Source of the DNA: Bacteroidales bacterium
Lineage (GTDB): Bacteria > Bacteroidota > Bacteroidia > Bacteroidales > UBA932
DNA length: 64,000 nucleotides
Assembly: GCA_017935505.1 (NCBI GenBank)
Contig: JAGBHM010000026.1
Location: 1-64,000 of the forward strand
Direction: 5' to 3'
In this document: piece by piece, positions 16,971-25,565 of the stretch
Layout of the letters: every line of letters begins with the position of its first letter
Position numbering within the stretch: position 1 is the stretch's first letter
Notes under the pieces: model-generated
What the model was told of the DNA's origin: nothing
The model's database searches: none
Seen by the model: only the letters and a program-made list of their open reading frames with translations
Program-made: the position numbers and the translations under genes

Positions 16971-19900
16971 TTATTTCTTCTCAGCAGCTTTTCTCTCTTT
17001 TCTCATGTTCATATCGTAAACTACAGGGGTACCTACGAAGATTGAAGAGTAAGCACCAACTATGATACCAACGATAAGGGCACAAGCAAAACCTCTGATA
17101 ACCTCACCACCGAAGAGTGCGATAGCCACCATAACTACCAATGTAGATACAGATGTGTTCACACAACGTGCCAAAGTACTGTTCAACGCACCATTGATAT
17201 TCTCTTTGAGTGTGCGTTTAGGATACAATACATTGTACTCACGGATACGGTCGAAGATAACCACAGAGTCATTGATTGAGTAACCGATGATTGTAAGAAC
17301 TGCAGCGATGAATGTCTGGTCTACATCGAGGCTGAATGGAAGGATTCCTGAGAACAATGAGAAGAATCCGATTACGATGATGGTGTCGTGAGCCAATGAA
17401 ATCACACCACCGGCACCCCATGTCCAGTTCTTGAATCGTACTGCGATATATAGGAAGATTGCAATCAATGAGAGGATTACTGCGATAACAGCATTTCTCT
17501 TGATATCGTTTGCAATAGTAGGACCAACTTTATCCGAGCTGATGATACCGTTAGGGTTGTCAACAGTAGAGGTAAAGTCTTCCAGAGACATCTTTGCATT
17601 GTAGAAACCTTTCAATGCATTGTAAAGTTTAGCCTCAACCTCCTGGTCAACCTCTGTAGAGTTGTCGTTGATTTTGTATTTGGTTGTAAGTTTCATCTGG
17701 CTCTCACCACCGAACTGTTTAACTTCAACAGTCTCACCGAACTCTGCATTTGCAGCACTTCTAATCTGCTCAGCTGTTACATCTTTGTCGAAACGCAATA
17801 CATAAGTTCTACCACCTGTAAAGTCAACACCGTAAGAGAAGCCTTTGAAGAGGATTGAACCCAAGCTGATCACTACAACAACAGTTGAAATGATATAAGC
17901 TGTTTTACGCAATTGTACGAAGTCGATATGTACATTCTGCAAGAAGTTTCTTGAGAATTTGTTGTCGAAAGTAATGTTCTTGCCTTTTGCCAATCTTGCC
18001 TCGAAGATCAAACGGGTGATAAAGATTGAGGTAAGCATTGAAGTGATGATACCGATTACCAATGTTGTAGCAAAGCCTTGTACAGGACCTGAACCGAACA
18101 CTGCCAATACGATACCAGTGATGATGGTTGTCAAGTTACCGTCGATAATTGCTGAGTAAGCGTTGCTGTAACCGTCTTTAATGGCTGCTCTCAACTGTTT
18201 TCCAGCTCTGAGCTCCTCTTTCACGCGCTCATATATGATAACGTTGGCATCCACAGCCATACCCATTGTAAGCACGAGACCTGCAATACCTGGCAATGTG
18301 AGTACAGCACCGAATGAAGCAAGTGCGCCGAACAGGAACAATGCGTTGCAGAGCAATGCTACGTTTGCAGCAACACCGGCACCGTTGTAGAACAATATCA
18401 TATATACAAGTACGAGGACGAATGCAAGTACGAACGAAATGAAACCGGCATTGATTGACTCTGAACCCAAGCTAGGACCTACAACCTGCTCTTGGATGAT
18501 GGTTGCAGGGGCAGGAAGTTTACCTGATTTCAATACGTTAGCCAAGTCCTCAGCCTCTGTAATTGTGAAGTTTCCAGTGATTTGAGAACGTCCGCCAGTG
18601 ATTTCTGATTGAACTGTAGGGTAAGAGTAAACCATACCGTCCAATACAATTGCAATTTGTCTCTGAAGGTTGTCGGCAGTAAGTCTTGCCCAGATACGTG
18701 CACCCTCTGCATTCATCTGCATATCAACCTCAGGTGATCCACCGCTCTCTCTGTAACCTACAGAAGCATCTGTAACCATACCACCGTCAAGTGGAGCTTT
18801 GCCGTCGCGGGTATTCACTTTGATGGCAACCAACTCAAAGATGATTCCTGAAGGATCCAATTGGCTTGGATGAACTGTCCACATAGGAGCAAGCTCTGCT
18901 GGGAACAATGATTTGATCTGAGGGAGGTTCAAGTATGAGTTGATGCGTGCAGTATCTTTATAGTGTGCTCTACCGATGCAAGCACCAGGAGCCAACTGGC
19001 CACCGTATACGCTAGGGTTCAAAACTGCAAACAATGGATTCTCTTTAGCCCATGCAGCAGCATCTGCGTTAAGACTATCTGCTGCCAAAAGCTCAGCTGC
19101 AGCATCTTTTACTGTAGAATCAGCCTTAGCCTCTTCTGTTTCAACATTCAAAATGTCTTTAAGTGCAGCATTTGCATCTGCAAGGTATTGATAAACCTCA
19201 GTGTTGTCGAAAGTTGGCCAGAACTCAAGTGAAGCAGTTCCTTGAAGCAGTTTTCTAACACGCTCAGGCTCCTTTACACCAGGAAGCTCAACAAGGATTC
19301 TGCCTGTATTTCCAAGTTTCTGGATATTTGGCTGGGTAACACCAAAACGGTCGATACGGTTTCTCAATACGTTGAATGAGTTTGCAATAGCACTCTCAGA
19401 CTCCTCGCGGATAATTTTGATTACATCTGCGTTGCTTGATTCCGGAGTGATTTTGTCACGCATTTCGTAGGTTCCGAAAACCGAAGACATTCTTTTGCCC
19501 GGAGCAACCTCTTCCCAGCTCTGCTCAAAAAGAGTGATGAAATCCTCACGTGTTGTGAGCTCTTTCTGCTGGGCCAACTCCAATGCCTGAAGGAACTCAG
19601 GATCCTGGCTGTTGTCGGTCAAAGCTTTGATAAGGTCTCTCAACTGAACCTGAAGCATAACGTTCATACCGCCTTTCAGGTCGAGACCCAAGTTGATCTC
19701 TTTCTCTTTCACATCTTTGTAGGTAAAGCCAAGGAAGACTTTCTCCGATGAGATGGAATCGATATAAAATCTGTTTTTCTCTTTTGCCAAAGAGTCGAGG
19801 AAGAATGCTCTGTCTACCTCAGGTACATTGGCAAATTGTGCACTTTGCTCCATTGCAGCAACGGCTGCATTGGCATACTCCTGTGCTTTTTTCTCTTGAT

Positions 19901-19988
19901 GCGATGTAGCCCATGTGAATGACAACTGATATACACAGGCTAATGCGATTAAAATTGCCACAAACTTAATGGCTCCTTTACTTTGCAT
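16971..19988 (-). CDS. secDF: SecD-SecF fusion, protein translocase accessory subunit
   Basis: Inner-membrane RND-type component that uses the proton gradient to pull secreted proteins through SecYEG. At 1005 aa it is a natural fusion of SecD and SecF, normal for Bacteroidota. An N-terminal TM segment is followed by the SecD periplasmic region (LGLDLKGGMNVMLQV near 100), a long P1 head, then the SecD TM block (GLVLTMGMAVDANVIIYERVKEEL near 600). SecF starts near 700 (GVDFTGGRTYVLRF) and ends with its TM block (IGYSINDSVVIFDRIRE). Both D-N-I/V-I/F catalytic transmembrane motifs are present. Own promoter and terminator, divergent from the propeller/SPOR gene. Confidence 0.96.
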   Translation of the reverse strand: MQSKGAIKFVAILIALACVYQLSFTWATSHQEKKAQEYANAAVAAMEQSAQFANVPEVDRAFFLDSLAKEKNRFYIDSISSEKVFLGFTYKDVKEKEINLGLDLKGGMNVMLQVQLRDLIKALTDNSQDPEFLQALELAQQKELTTREDFITLFEQSWEEVAPGKRMSSVFGTYEMRDKITPESSNADVIKIIREESESAIANSFNVLRNRIDRFGVTQPNIQKLGNTGRILVELPGVKEPERVRKLLQGTASLEFWPTFDNTEVYQYLADANAALKDILNVETEEAKADSTVKDAAAELLAADSLNADAAAWAKENPLFAVLNPSVYGGQLAPGACIGRAHYKDTARINSYLNLPQIKSLFPAELAPMWTVHPSQLDPSGIIFELVAIKVNTRDGKAPLDGGMVTDASVGYRESGGSPEVDMQMNAEGARIWARLTADNLQRQIAIVLDGMVYSYPTVQSEITGGRSQITGNFTITEAEDLANVLKSGKLPAPATIIQEQVVGPSLGSESINAGFISFVLAFVLVLVYMILFYNGAGVAANVALLCNALFLFGALASFGAVLTLPGIAGLVLTMGMAVDANVIIYERVKEELRAGKQLRAAIKDGYSNAYSAIIDGNLTTIITGIVLAVFGSGPVQGFATTLVIGIITSMLTSIFITRLIFEARLAKGKNITFDNKFSRNFLQNVHIDFVQLRKTAYIISTVVVVISLGSILFKGFSYGVDFTGGRTYVLRFDKDVTAEQIRSAANAEFGETVEVKQFGGESQMKLTTKYKINDNSTEVDQEVEAKLYNALKGFYNAKMSLEDFTSTVDNPNGIISSDKVGPTIANDIKRNAVIAVILSLIAIFLYIAVRFKNWTWGAGGVISLAHDTIIVIGFFSLFSGILPFSLDVDQTFIAAVLTIIGYSINDSVVIFDRIREYNVLYPKRTLKENINGALNSTLARCVNTSVSTLVVMVAIALFGGEVIRGFACALIVGIIVGAYSSIFVGTPVVYDMNMRKERKAAEKK

Positions 19989-20053
19989 GTTTTATAGTTT
20001 TTAAAATTTGAATTTCACTTCAAACCAAAGCATGGTTATGATAAAATAAGGTG

Positions 20054-20099
20054 CAAATGTACAATTTTTTCCTAATATATAAAGTATTTCATATCTTTG
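20054..20099. promoter_or_regulatory. Divergent promoters for secDF (-) and the propeller/SPOR operon (+)
   Basis: Minus-strand TACATTTG at 20054-20061 faces secDF. Plus-strand TATCTTTG at 20092-20099 faces the next operon and has a TTTT at 20067-20070, 21 bp upstream, as possible -33. The two promoters are back to back. Confidence 0.6.
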
Positions 20100-20122
20100 T
20101 TGGTATATTTTTGCGTAAATTC

Positions 20123-21982
20123 ATGAAAAAGCATATAGGTTTATCAGCCATTTTTTTAATCTTTTCACTTTGCCCGATAATATCTCTCTCCCAAACAGAG
20201 AAAAATGATGAGACAAAGGCAGACCGTCTGCATGGCAAATATGAGTTTGGACAGGCCGCATCACTATATAAAAAGGAGTTGGAGAAATGTACAGACTCGT
20301 TGAAGCGTATTGTGTTGGAGAAAAAGTTGATACAGAGTGAGAACGGTATGAGCCTGCTGGAATTTGCGTTTGAGCCGGTAGTGGAGGCTGCCAAACAGTA
20401 TCCGAGAAAGGATTTCTTTCTCCATTATCCGGGTTTTGAGCAGGGAAGCTGGGTTAAACTTCCCCAGCAGCTTGCACCTGAAAAAGATCTTTCAACAGGA
20501 GAGTTTCCTGTGATGCAGTACAGCAGCTCGTCAGATAAGATGATATTCAGTGCTCCAGATGAAAACGGTTCCTGGAACCTCTATACTTCAACATTGCTTG
20601 GTGATACATTATGGAGCGTCCCTGCTTTGTTGAATGAAAACATTACATCTTCAGGAAATGAAATCTTTCCAGTAATCAGCCCCAGTGGAAAGAACCTCTA
20701 CTTCTCCTCAAACGGACATTATGGAGTAGGCGGATATGATTTGTATATGTGTGAATGGGATCCAGAGACCAAGGATTGGGGCATGCCCCAAAATATGGGC
20801 TTCCCATATTCATCGCCGGAGGATGACCTCTTCTTTTATAACACTCCCGACGGTTTCCACTCTGTTTTTGCCTCAAACCGCAACTGCGAGAAGGAGTCTG
20901 TTGTAATATATATATTGGAGTATGAGAATGTGCCCCTGAAAAAGAGTGTGACTCCTGCGGAGGCTGCAAGAATATCAAAACTTGAACTGTCGGGGAAGAA
21001 AAGTAAAGACAACAGTGTGGTAGCTGCGGATAAAGGTGCAGAAAATAGTGAATTCAGCGAGTATACTTTGGCGGTAAATAAGGTGAGGAAATTGCAGCAG
21101 CAGCTGGTGGAGGCATTCAACCGTCAGGCCCAGAATAGGGAACTGTACAATATGCTGAACAATGGAGATGATCTGCGCCTGTTGGAACAGAAGATAGCTG
21201 AGCAGGAGACAGCAACAATGGCGCTGCAGAATGAGATTAACGAGGCAATGCTTGAGCTGCAGAAACTGGAGGTTATGTTCCTCGCAAAGGGAATGTTTGT
21301 GCCTGAGGTTGAAATGGTACAGGAGCCGGTTGAAGCAGAACCCGACAACAAAGAGAAAATAGTTCCTGCATTTGCCGATATGGTGCTGAATGAGGCTCCT
21401 CAGTTGAATGTGCTTAAACCGGAACCTGAAATTGACTTGGCATTCAAGATATTGGATGAGGCTCAGATTGTTGGTATGGAGGAGCTTCCTCAAGGACTTG
21501 TCTATCAGATCCAGCTATTTGCTGTGTCAAAGAAAGCTTCATTGAAGAGTTTGAAAGGGCTCTCGCCTGTGTTTGAGAGAAAATATCCGAGTGGCAAATA
21601 TATATATTCGGTGGGTGCGTTCAGAAAATATGATGAAGCTCTGTCGAATTTGGGTAAGGTGAAAAAGAGAGGTTTCTCTTCGGCAATAATAACCGCGTAC
21701 AAGGATGGAAAATCCATGAATTTGAAGAGTGCCCGGACATTGGAGAAGGAGCTTGCGAACTCCGGAGTATATCAGGTGTGCATTGAAGGTTATGATTCAT
21801 TGCCTCAGGAGATACTCTCTGTGATACGTGGAATAACAGAGAAGGATATTGCAAAGACTGCGAATGGAGGCAATGTGAGATATGTGATAGGTCCGTTTGG
21901 AAATGAGGAGGATGCGAAAATTCTTGTGACCGGGTTGAGGGCTGTCTCCGATAAGGTTATAGAGGTTGAAAAAGTAAAATAA
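20123..21982 (+). CDS. Secreted protein with PD40-like propeller, coiled coil and SPOR-like repeats
   Basis: A 619-aa exported protein. The ATG at 20123 gives a signal peptide (residues 1-23, ending SLSQ); an upstream in-frame start would place residues ahead of it. A TPR-like helical segment (about 30-80) is followed by WD40/PD40-type repeats (about 120-280) with ISPSGKNLYFSSNG. A coiled-coil region follows at about 320-400, rich in Gln/Glu/Leu. The C-terminus has two SPOR-like segments: YQIQLFAVS to YSVGAFRKYDEAL (about 470-540) and YQVCIEGY to YVIGPFGNEEDA (about 555-615). SPOR domains bind denuded peptidoglycan. The gene lies 8 bp before nfeD and is surely co-transcribed with nfeD-floA. 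A role linking cell wall and membrane microdomains is inference. Confidence 0.75.
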   Translation: MKKHIGLSAIFLIFSLCPIISLSQTEKNDETKADRLHGKYEFGQAASLYKKELEKCTDSLKRIVLEKKLIQSENGMSLLEFAFEPVVEAAKQYPRKDFFLHYPGFEQGSWVKLPQQLAPEKDLSTGEFPVMQYSSSSDKMIFSAPDENGSWNLYTSTLLGDTLWSVPALLNENITSSGNEIFPVISPSGKNLYFSSNGHYGVGGYDLYMCEWDPETKDWGMPQNMGFPYSSPEDDLFFYNTPDGFHSVFASNRNCEKESVVIYILEYENVPLKKSVTPAEAARISKLELSGKKSKDNSVVAADKGAENSEFSEYTLAVNKVRKLQQQLVEAFNRQAQNRELYNMLNNGDDLRLLEQKIAEQETATMALQNEINEAMLELQKLEVMFLAKGMFVPEVEMVQEPVEAEPDNKEKIVPAFADMVLNEAPQLNVLKPEPEIDLAFKILDEAQIVGMEELPQGLVYQIQLFAVSKKASLKSLKGLSPVFERKYPSGKYIYSVGAFRKYDEALSNLGKVKKRGFSSAIITAYKDGKSMNLKSARTLEKELANSGVYQVCIEGYDSLPQEILSVIRGITEKDIAKTANGGNVRYVIGPFGNEEDAKILVTGLRAVSDKVIEVEKVK

Positions 21983-21990
21983 TTGAAGTT

Positions 21991-22461
21991 ATGTGGGCAC
22001 TTATTGCAACACTCGTTATTGTAGGATTGCTGCTGCTTGGAATAGAACTGCTGGTAATTCCCGGTTTTGGAGTAGTAGGCATTCTGGGTATAGTATCATT
22101 TGTCTGTTCATGCTATTTCTCTTTTGCTACATTCGGTGTGACGGCAGGAGTGGCTGTGCTGATAGCAGAGATTGTACTTGTCTCAGCATTTATAGTGCTG
22201 GTGCTCAGATCAAAAACATGGCGCAAGATAACGCTCAATACCAATATAGATTCTAAAGTGGATGAGTTACCGCAGAACAAGGGCATAGAGGTTGGAATGA
22301 AGGGTAGGGCTATAACCAGATTGGCTCCTGCAGGGCAGGTGGAGTTTGAGAATGCGGTTGTTGAGGCATTCTGCAGGGATACCATAATAAATGGCGGCAG
22401 CATTGTTGAGGTGGTGGAAATTGCAGACAACAGAATTTTTGTAAAGGCCGAAAATAATTAA
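21991..22461 (+). CDS. NfeD family membrane protein (short form)
   Basis: A 156-aa membrane protein with three or four TM segments in residues 1-75 (LLLLGIELLVIPGFGVVGILG) followed by a soluble OB-fold domain (about 95-153; GMKGRAITRLAPAGQVEF). This is the short NfeD type without the ClpP-class protease domain. NfeD proteins partner with flotillin/SPFH proteins; the flotillin-like floA starts 15 bp downstream, as expected. Confidence 0.88.
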   Translation: MWALIATLVIVGLLLLGIELLVIPGFGVVGILGIVSFVCSCYFSFATFGVTAGVAVLIAEIVLVSAFIVLVLRSKTWRKITLNTNIDSKVDELPQNKGIEVGMKGRAITRLAPAGQVEFENAVVEAFCRDTIINGGSIVEVVEIADNRIFVKAENN

Positions 22462-22476
22462 TAATAAATATAAGGT

Positions 22477-23427
22477 ATGGAATACACATTGTTTATCTGG
22501 ATAGGAGTGTCGATAGTGGCACTTATGATCTTTCTTTGGTTCTTCCCAATTACATTATGGTTTCAGGCATTGATTTCTGGTGTGAAGATCTCTTTGCTGC
22601 AACTTGTGCTTATGCGCTGGAGAAAAGTACCTCCAGGAACAATTGTGATGGCTATGATTACCGGAACAAAGGCCGGATTGAAGCTCAATGCAAATGAACT
22701 TGAGGCACATTATCTGGCAAAAGGTAATGTTCCGAAAGTTGTGAATGCGCTCATCTCTGCCGATAAAGCAAATATTGCCCTCAATTTTAATATGGCGGCA
22801 GCAATTGACCTTGCAGGAAGGGATGTTTTTGAGGCTGTGCAGATGTCGGTAAATCCAAAAGTGATAAATACACCGCCTGTAACAGCAGTTGCAAAGGATG
22901 GTATACAGCTTATTGCAAAGGCAAGGGTTACCGTAAGGGCCAATATCAAACAGCTGGTTGGTGGAGCAGGTGAGGAGACAGTTCTTGCCCGTGTGGGTGA
23001 AGGTATCGTATCATCAATCGGTTCTGCAGATTCACATAAATCGGTGCTTGAAAATCCTGATTCGATCTCAAAAGTTGTGTTAGGCAAAGGTTTGGATGCT
23101 GGAACTGCTTTTGAAATTCTCTCAATTGATATTGCAGATATCGATATAGGAAAGAATATTGGCGCTGTTCTTCAGATAGACCAGGCCAATGCCGACAAAA
23201 ATATTGCACAGGCCCGTGCTGAGGAGAAACGCGCAATGGCTGTTGCCCTTGAGCAGGAGATGAAGGCAAAAGCACAGGAGGCTCGCGCAAAAGTAATTGA
23301 GGCCGAGGCTGAGATTCCTATGGCAATTGCCCAGGCTTTCAGAAGCGGAAATCTTGGTGTTATGGATTACTATAAAATAAAGAACATACAGGCAGATACT
23401 GAGATGCGCGAGAACATTGCCAAATAG
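22477..23427 (+). CDS. floA: Flotillin-like protein FloA
   Basis: An SPFH/flotillin-like scaffold protein of membrane microdomains, 316 aa, close to the usual UPF0365 length (about 330). An N-terminal hydrophobic hairpin (residues 5-45, with [14 protein letters not shown]) anchors it to the membrane. The SPFH core follows with [13 protein letters not shown] and the highly conserved [20 protein letters not shown]. The Ala/Glu-rich C-terminal coiled coil begins with [21 protein letters not shown]. It is the third gene of the operon. A tRNA promoter starts within 20 bp of its stop. Confidence 0.93.
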   Translation: MEYTLFIWIGVSIVALMIFLWFFPITLWFQALISGVKISLLQLVLMRWRKVPPGTIVMAMITGTKAGLKLNANELEAHYLAKGNVPKVVNALISADKANIALNFNMAAAIDLAGRDVFEAVQMSVNPKVINTPPVTAVAKDGIQLIAKARVTVRANIKQLVGGAGEETVLARVGEGIVSSIGSADSHKSVLENPDSISKVVLGKGLDAGTAFEILSIDIADIDIGKNIGAVLQIDQANADKNIAQARAEEKRAMAVALEQEMKAKAQEARAKVIEAEAEIPMAIAQAFRSGNLGVMDYYKIKNIQADTEMRENIAK

Positions 23428-23441
23428 TTTTTTGTCAAAAG

Positions 23442-23473
23442 TTTGTTCTTATAGAAAAAATTACATACATTTG
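23442..23473 (+). promoter_or_regulatory. Promoter of tRNA-Ser
   Basis: TTTG at 23442-23445, a 20-bp spacer and TACATTTG at 23466-23473. This is a full match to the Bacteroides -33/-7 layout, about 48 bp upstream of the mature tRNA. Confidence 0.75.
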
Positions 23474-23521
23474 CAGTCCCAACGAATGTTTAAGCAATAA
23501 ACCCATAAGTTGAGGGGACTT

Positions 23522-23608
23522 GGTGAGATGGGTGAGTGGCTGAAACCACCAGTTTGCTAAACTGACGTACGGGTAACCGTACCGGGGGTTCGAATCCCCC
23601 TCTCACCG
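23522..23608 (+). tRNA. tRNA-Ser (GCT anticodon)
   Basis: 87 nt class II tRNA. Acceptor arms are GGTGAGA (23522-23528) and TCTCACC (23601-23607) with discriminator G. The anticodon loop TTGCTAA carries GCT (AGC/AGU codons). A long variable arm (GTACGGG/ACCGTAC) and the T-loop GTTCGAATC are present. A complete CCA is not encoded. Confidence 0.95.
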
Positions 23609-23612
23609 CAGA

Positions 23613-23661
23613 AAAGCGTCGCAAGTTGATAATTATTAATCACTTGCGACGCTTTCTTTTT
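23613..23661 (+). terminator. Strong hairpin terminator after tRNA-Ser
   Basis: Perfect 14-bp arms, AAAGCGTCGCAAGT (23613-23626) and ACTTGCGACGCTTT (23642-23655), with a 15-base AT-rich loop, then CTTTTT. It starts four bases after the tRNA. Confidence 0.85.
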
Positions 23662-23665
23662 GCTG

Positions 23666-23698
23666 TCCACCCAGAAAATCACCCAAAAATGGGGTGGA
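23666..23698. repeat. CACCCA direct repeats and inverted repeat beside tRNA-Ser
   Basis: Two near-identical 11-bp units (CACCCAGAAAA at 23669, CACCCAAAAAT at 23680) lie inside an inverted repeat TCCACCC/GGGTGGA. This sits between the tRNA terminator and the convergent DUF5106 gene. It may act as terminator for that gene, or be a relic of an element that integrated at the tRNA. Confidence 0.5.
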
Positions 23699-23705
23699 TA
23701 GAGTG

Positions 23706-24710
23706 TTAATTGCGGTTTATCATATTGAAATATTGCACAACTTTTTCTGCAGTTGCATCTTTTAAGATAACATTCTTCTCTCTGTCGAGCAGATACATGC
23801 TCGGGATAGCCCTTATGCCGTAAAGTTCGTTATTGCGCAAAATGAGTTGCTGGTCACGGGCATAAATCCAGTTTGAGGAGCGTGGCGCTTCGTTGTAGTG
23901 CTTTTCCCAAAGGTCTGCCTGTTCGTCAATATACATCGAAAGGACCTTTATTTTACCCGATTCAAATATATTTACAAAGGCAGGGTCGGAGAGCAATATG
24001 CTCTGCTGGCCGCGGCAGCTGTTACAATCGGGGTTATTGAAATATAATAAAAGGTATTGGGCATCAATATTGTGTAGTGTGCCTTTTTTGAAGGTATTTC
24101 CCTTTTTCTGCAAAAATTCAAAATCAGCCGCCTTTGTTCCTATACGGTTCATACTGGCAAGTTCGAGTTGCCATTTATAGGCCATCTTGGCTGTATTGTC
24201 CATCGATTTCAGCTCCATAATGGCCTCCAGTGCAGGTATGTAGGTCTCTTCGTTGAGATATGGGGAGTTGGGGTTGTACAGATACCTTTCACTTATCTCC
24301 AGAAGTCTTCCCAAGAGTCTCTTATGGCCGGCCAGATAGAGGGAGTCTGCCATTTTGAAGAGATTTTTCTGTGAAGCGGCAACGGTACTGAATATCTTCT
24401 GGGCAGATGCTGCATCTTTTCCTTTACGGCTCCCTTCAATCAAGTTGATTGCACTGGCATATCTGGCATATGCCTCTTCGAATTTTGTGCTGTCGAGATT
24501 ATATAGTGAGTTCTCTTTGGCTGCTGCTTTAAAATATGGTTTCCAGAAGTTCCTTGCCAAGAATCTGATGGCCTCGTCCCTATCCTGAATATAGGTTGGA
24601 ATCTCTACATAGGGAAAATTTCCCCCATTCTCTTTGGCCCTCTCTTTTGAACTGTTGCCGTTTGAGCAGGAGATGAGACCAAGACACAATATAATCCAAA
24701 AATACTTCAT
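23706..24710 (-). CDS. DUF5106 / thioredoxin-fold lipoprotein
   Basis: A 334-aa lipoprotein (lipobox GLISCSNG, Cys15). Residues of about 35-190 match the helical DUF5106-type region that often precedes a TlpA-like domain in Bacteroidota (AIRFLARNFWKPYF). From about 200 onward there is a thioredoxin fold with NNPDCNSCRGQ, that is a CxxC (CNSC) redox motif, and a cis-Pro segment in GIRAIPSMYLLD. Likely a periplasm-facing thiol-disulfide protein; its client is unknown. It has its own promoter box (TATATTTG on the minus strand at 24753-24760). It is divergent from a second thioredoxin-fold gene 147 bp away. Confidence 0.82.
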   Translation of the reverse strand: MKYFWIILCLGLISCSNGNSSKERAKENGGNFPYVEIPTYIQDRDEAIRFLARNFWKPYFKAAAKENSLYNLDSTKFEEAYARYASAINLIEGSRKGKDAASAQKIFSTVAASQKNLFKMADSLYLAGHKRLLGRLLEISERYLYNPNSPYLNEETYIPALEAIMELKSMDNTAKMAYKWQLELASMNRIGTKAADFEFLQKKGNTFKKGTLHNIDAQYLLLYFNNPDCNSCRGQQSILLSDPAFVNIFESGKIKVLSMYIDEQADLWEKHYNEAPRSSNWIYARDQQLILRNNELYGIRAIPSMYLLDREKNVILKDATAEKVVQYFNMINRN

Positions 24711-24752
24711 GGTATTTGTAAAATTTAATCTCCCTTAAAACCGATATGGTCA

Positions 24753-24760
24753 CAAATATA
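24753..24760 (-). promoter_or_regulatory. Putative -7 box of the DUF5106 gene
   Basis: TATATTTG on the minus strand fits TAnnTTTG, 43 bp before the start codon. Confidence 0.45.
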
Positions 24761-24857
24761 GTGCTAAATATTGAAAGAGTATCTTAAACCATAAAAAAAC
24801 AGAAGTGTTTATGTGTAGTAATTATTGGAATATTAACAAGATAGAAAATTAATAGTG

Positions 24858-25232
24858 ATGAAGCATTTGAGCCAATTGACAAGACACCAGTTCCTGAACA
24901 GAATTTATAATTATAAACAGTATCCCGATGAATTCATCTATATCGGGACCTCGCCATGTGTAGTTGTGGTAGGCTCATCGGGAAGCATCTTCTGCAGGGA
25001 GCTGGAACCGGCGCTGGAGATAATGGCAAAGAGGAACAAGGACCATTACGGTATTTACTACATTGATGTTTCGGCAGATGAGGAACTTGCAAAGGCTCTC
25101 AAAACCGATAAATTTCCGGTAGTCTATCTCTGCCCGGTAAAGAGCACTCCAACAATATTCAAGGGGACAATAAATATCAGGGAGATCTCAGAAATGGCAG
25201 GCAGAGTACTTACCGCGTTGAGAAAAATGTAG
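24858..25232 (+). CDS. Thioredoxin-like protein with degenerate active site
   Basis: A 124-aa cytoplasmic-looking protein with a thioredoxin pattern but no signal peptide. Aligning by eye, SPCVVVVGSSGSIFCRELEP takes the place of thioredoxin VVVDFWAEWCGPCRMIAP. The nucleophilic Cys is Ser and the second Cys is kept (SIFC). YYIDVSADEELAKAL and FPVVYLCPVKSTPTIF, with a cis-Pro-like FPVV segment, complete the fold. It cannot run a normal dithiol cycle; a chaperone-like, monothiol or binding role is possible. The ATG at 24858 follows a GTG at 24855; either would work. It is divergent from the CxxC-bearing DUF5106 protein. Confidence 0.7.
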   Translation: MKHLSQLTRHQFLNRIYNYKQYPDEFIYIGTSPCVVVVGSSGSIFCRELEPALEIMAKRNKDHYGIYYIDVSADEELAKALKTDKFPVVYLCPVKSTPTIFKGTINIREISEMAGRVLTALRKM

Positions 25233-25279
25233 GTATTAGAGGATATTTTGCATGATTTTATCAAAAAACTCACATTTTT

Positions 25280-25310
25280 TTTGCAAAATAAAAAAATACT
25301 CATACCTTTG
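25280..25310 (+). promoter_or_regulatory. Promoter of tRNA-Pro
   Basis: TTTG at 25280-25283, a 19-bp AT-rich spacer and TACCTTTG at 25303-25310, about 42 bp before the tRNA. A textbook Bacteroides promoter. Confidence 0.75.
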
Positions 25311-25352
25311 CATCCGCTTTACGACAAAATAAAGCGAGTTCTTAACGGTAAT

Positions 25353-25426
25353 CGGGGTGTGGCGCAGTTGGTTAGCGCATCTGCTTTGGGAGCAGAGGGT
25401 CCTCCGTTCGAGTCGGAGTACCCCGA
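25353..25426 (+). tRNA. tRNA-Pro (TGG anticodon)
   Basis: 74 nt. Acceptor arms are CGGGGTG and TACCCCG (last pair G-U) with discriminator A. D-loop is GGTTAGC. The anticodon stem TCTGC/GCAGA encloses loop TTTGGGA, anticodon TGG. T-arm is CTCCG/CGGAG around TTCGAGT. CCA is not encoded. Confidence 0.95.
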
Positions 25427-25427
25427 C

Positions 25428-25462
25428 AAAAAGGAGTTATACGAAAGTGTAGCTCCTTTTTT
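25428..25462 (+). terminator. Terminator after tRNA-Pro
   Basis: Arms AAAAAGGAG and CTCCTTTTT plus a further T, starting one base after the tRNA. Confidence 0.75.
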
Positions 25463-25500
25463 GTTATATACAATTGCTGCCATATCCTGCAGGGCAACAA

Positions 25501-25534
25501 AAAAGGGCAATTCACTCTCGAATCACCCTTTTTG
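25501..25534 (-). terminator. Terminator of the Na/phosphate symporter gene
   Basis: Arms AAAAAGGG and CCCTTTTT enclose a loop with a partly paired interior. It is T-rich on the minus strand and lies 31 bp past the gene's stop codon. Confidence 0.6.
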
Positions 25535-25565
25535 TATTATTTGGAGCCAGCTTTATAGAGCGCTC

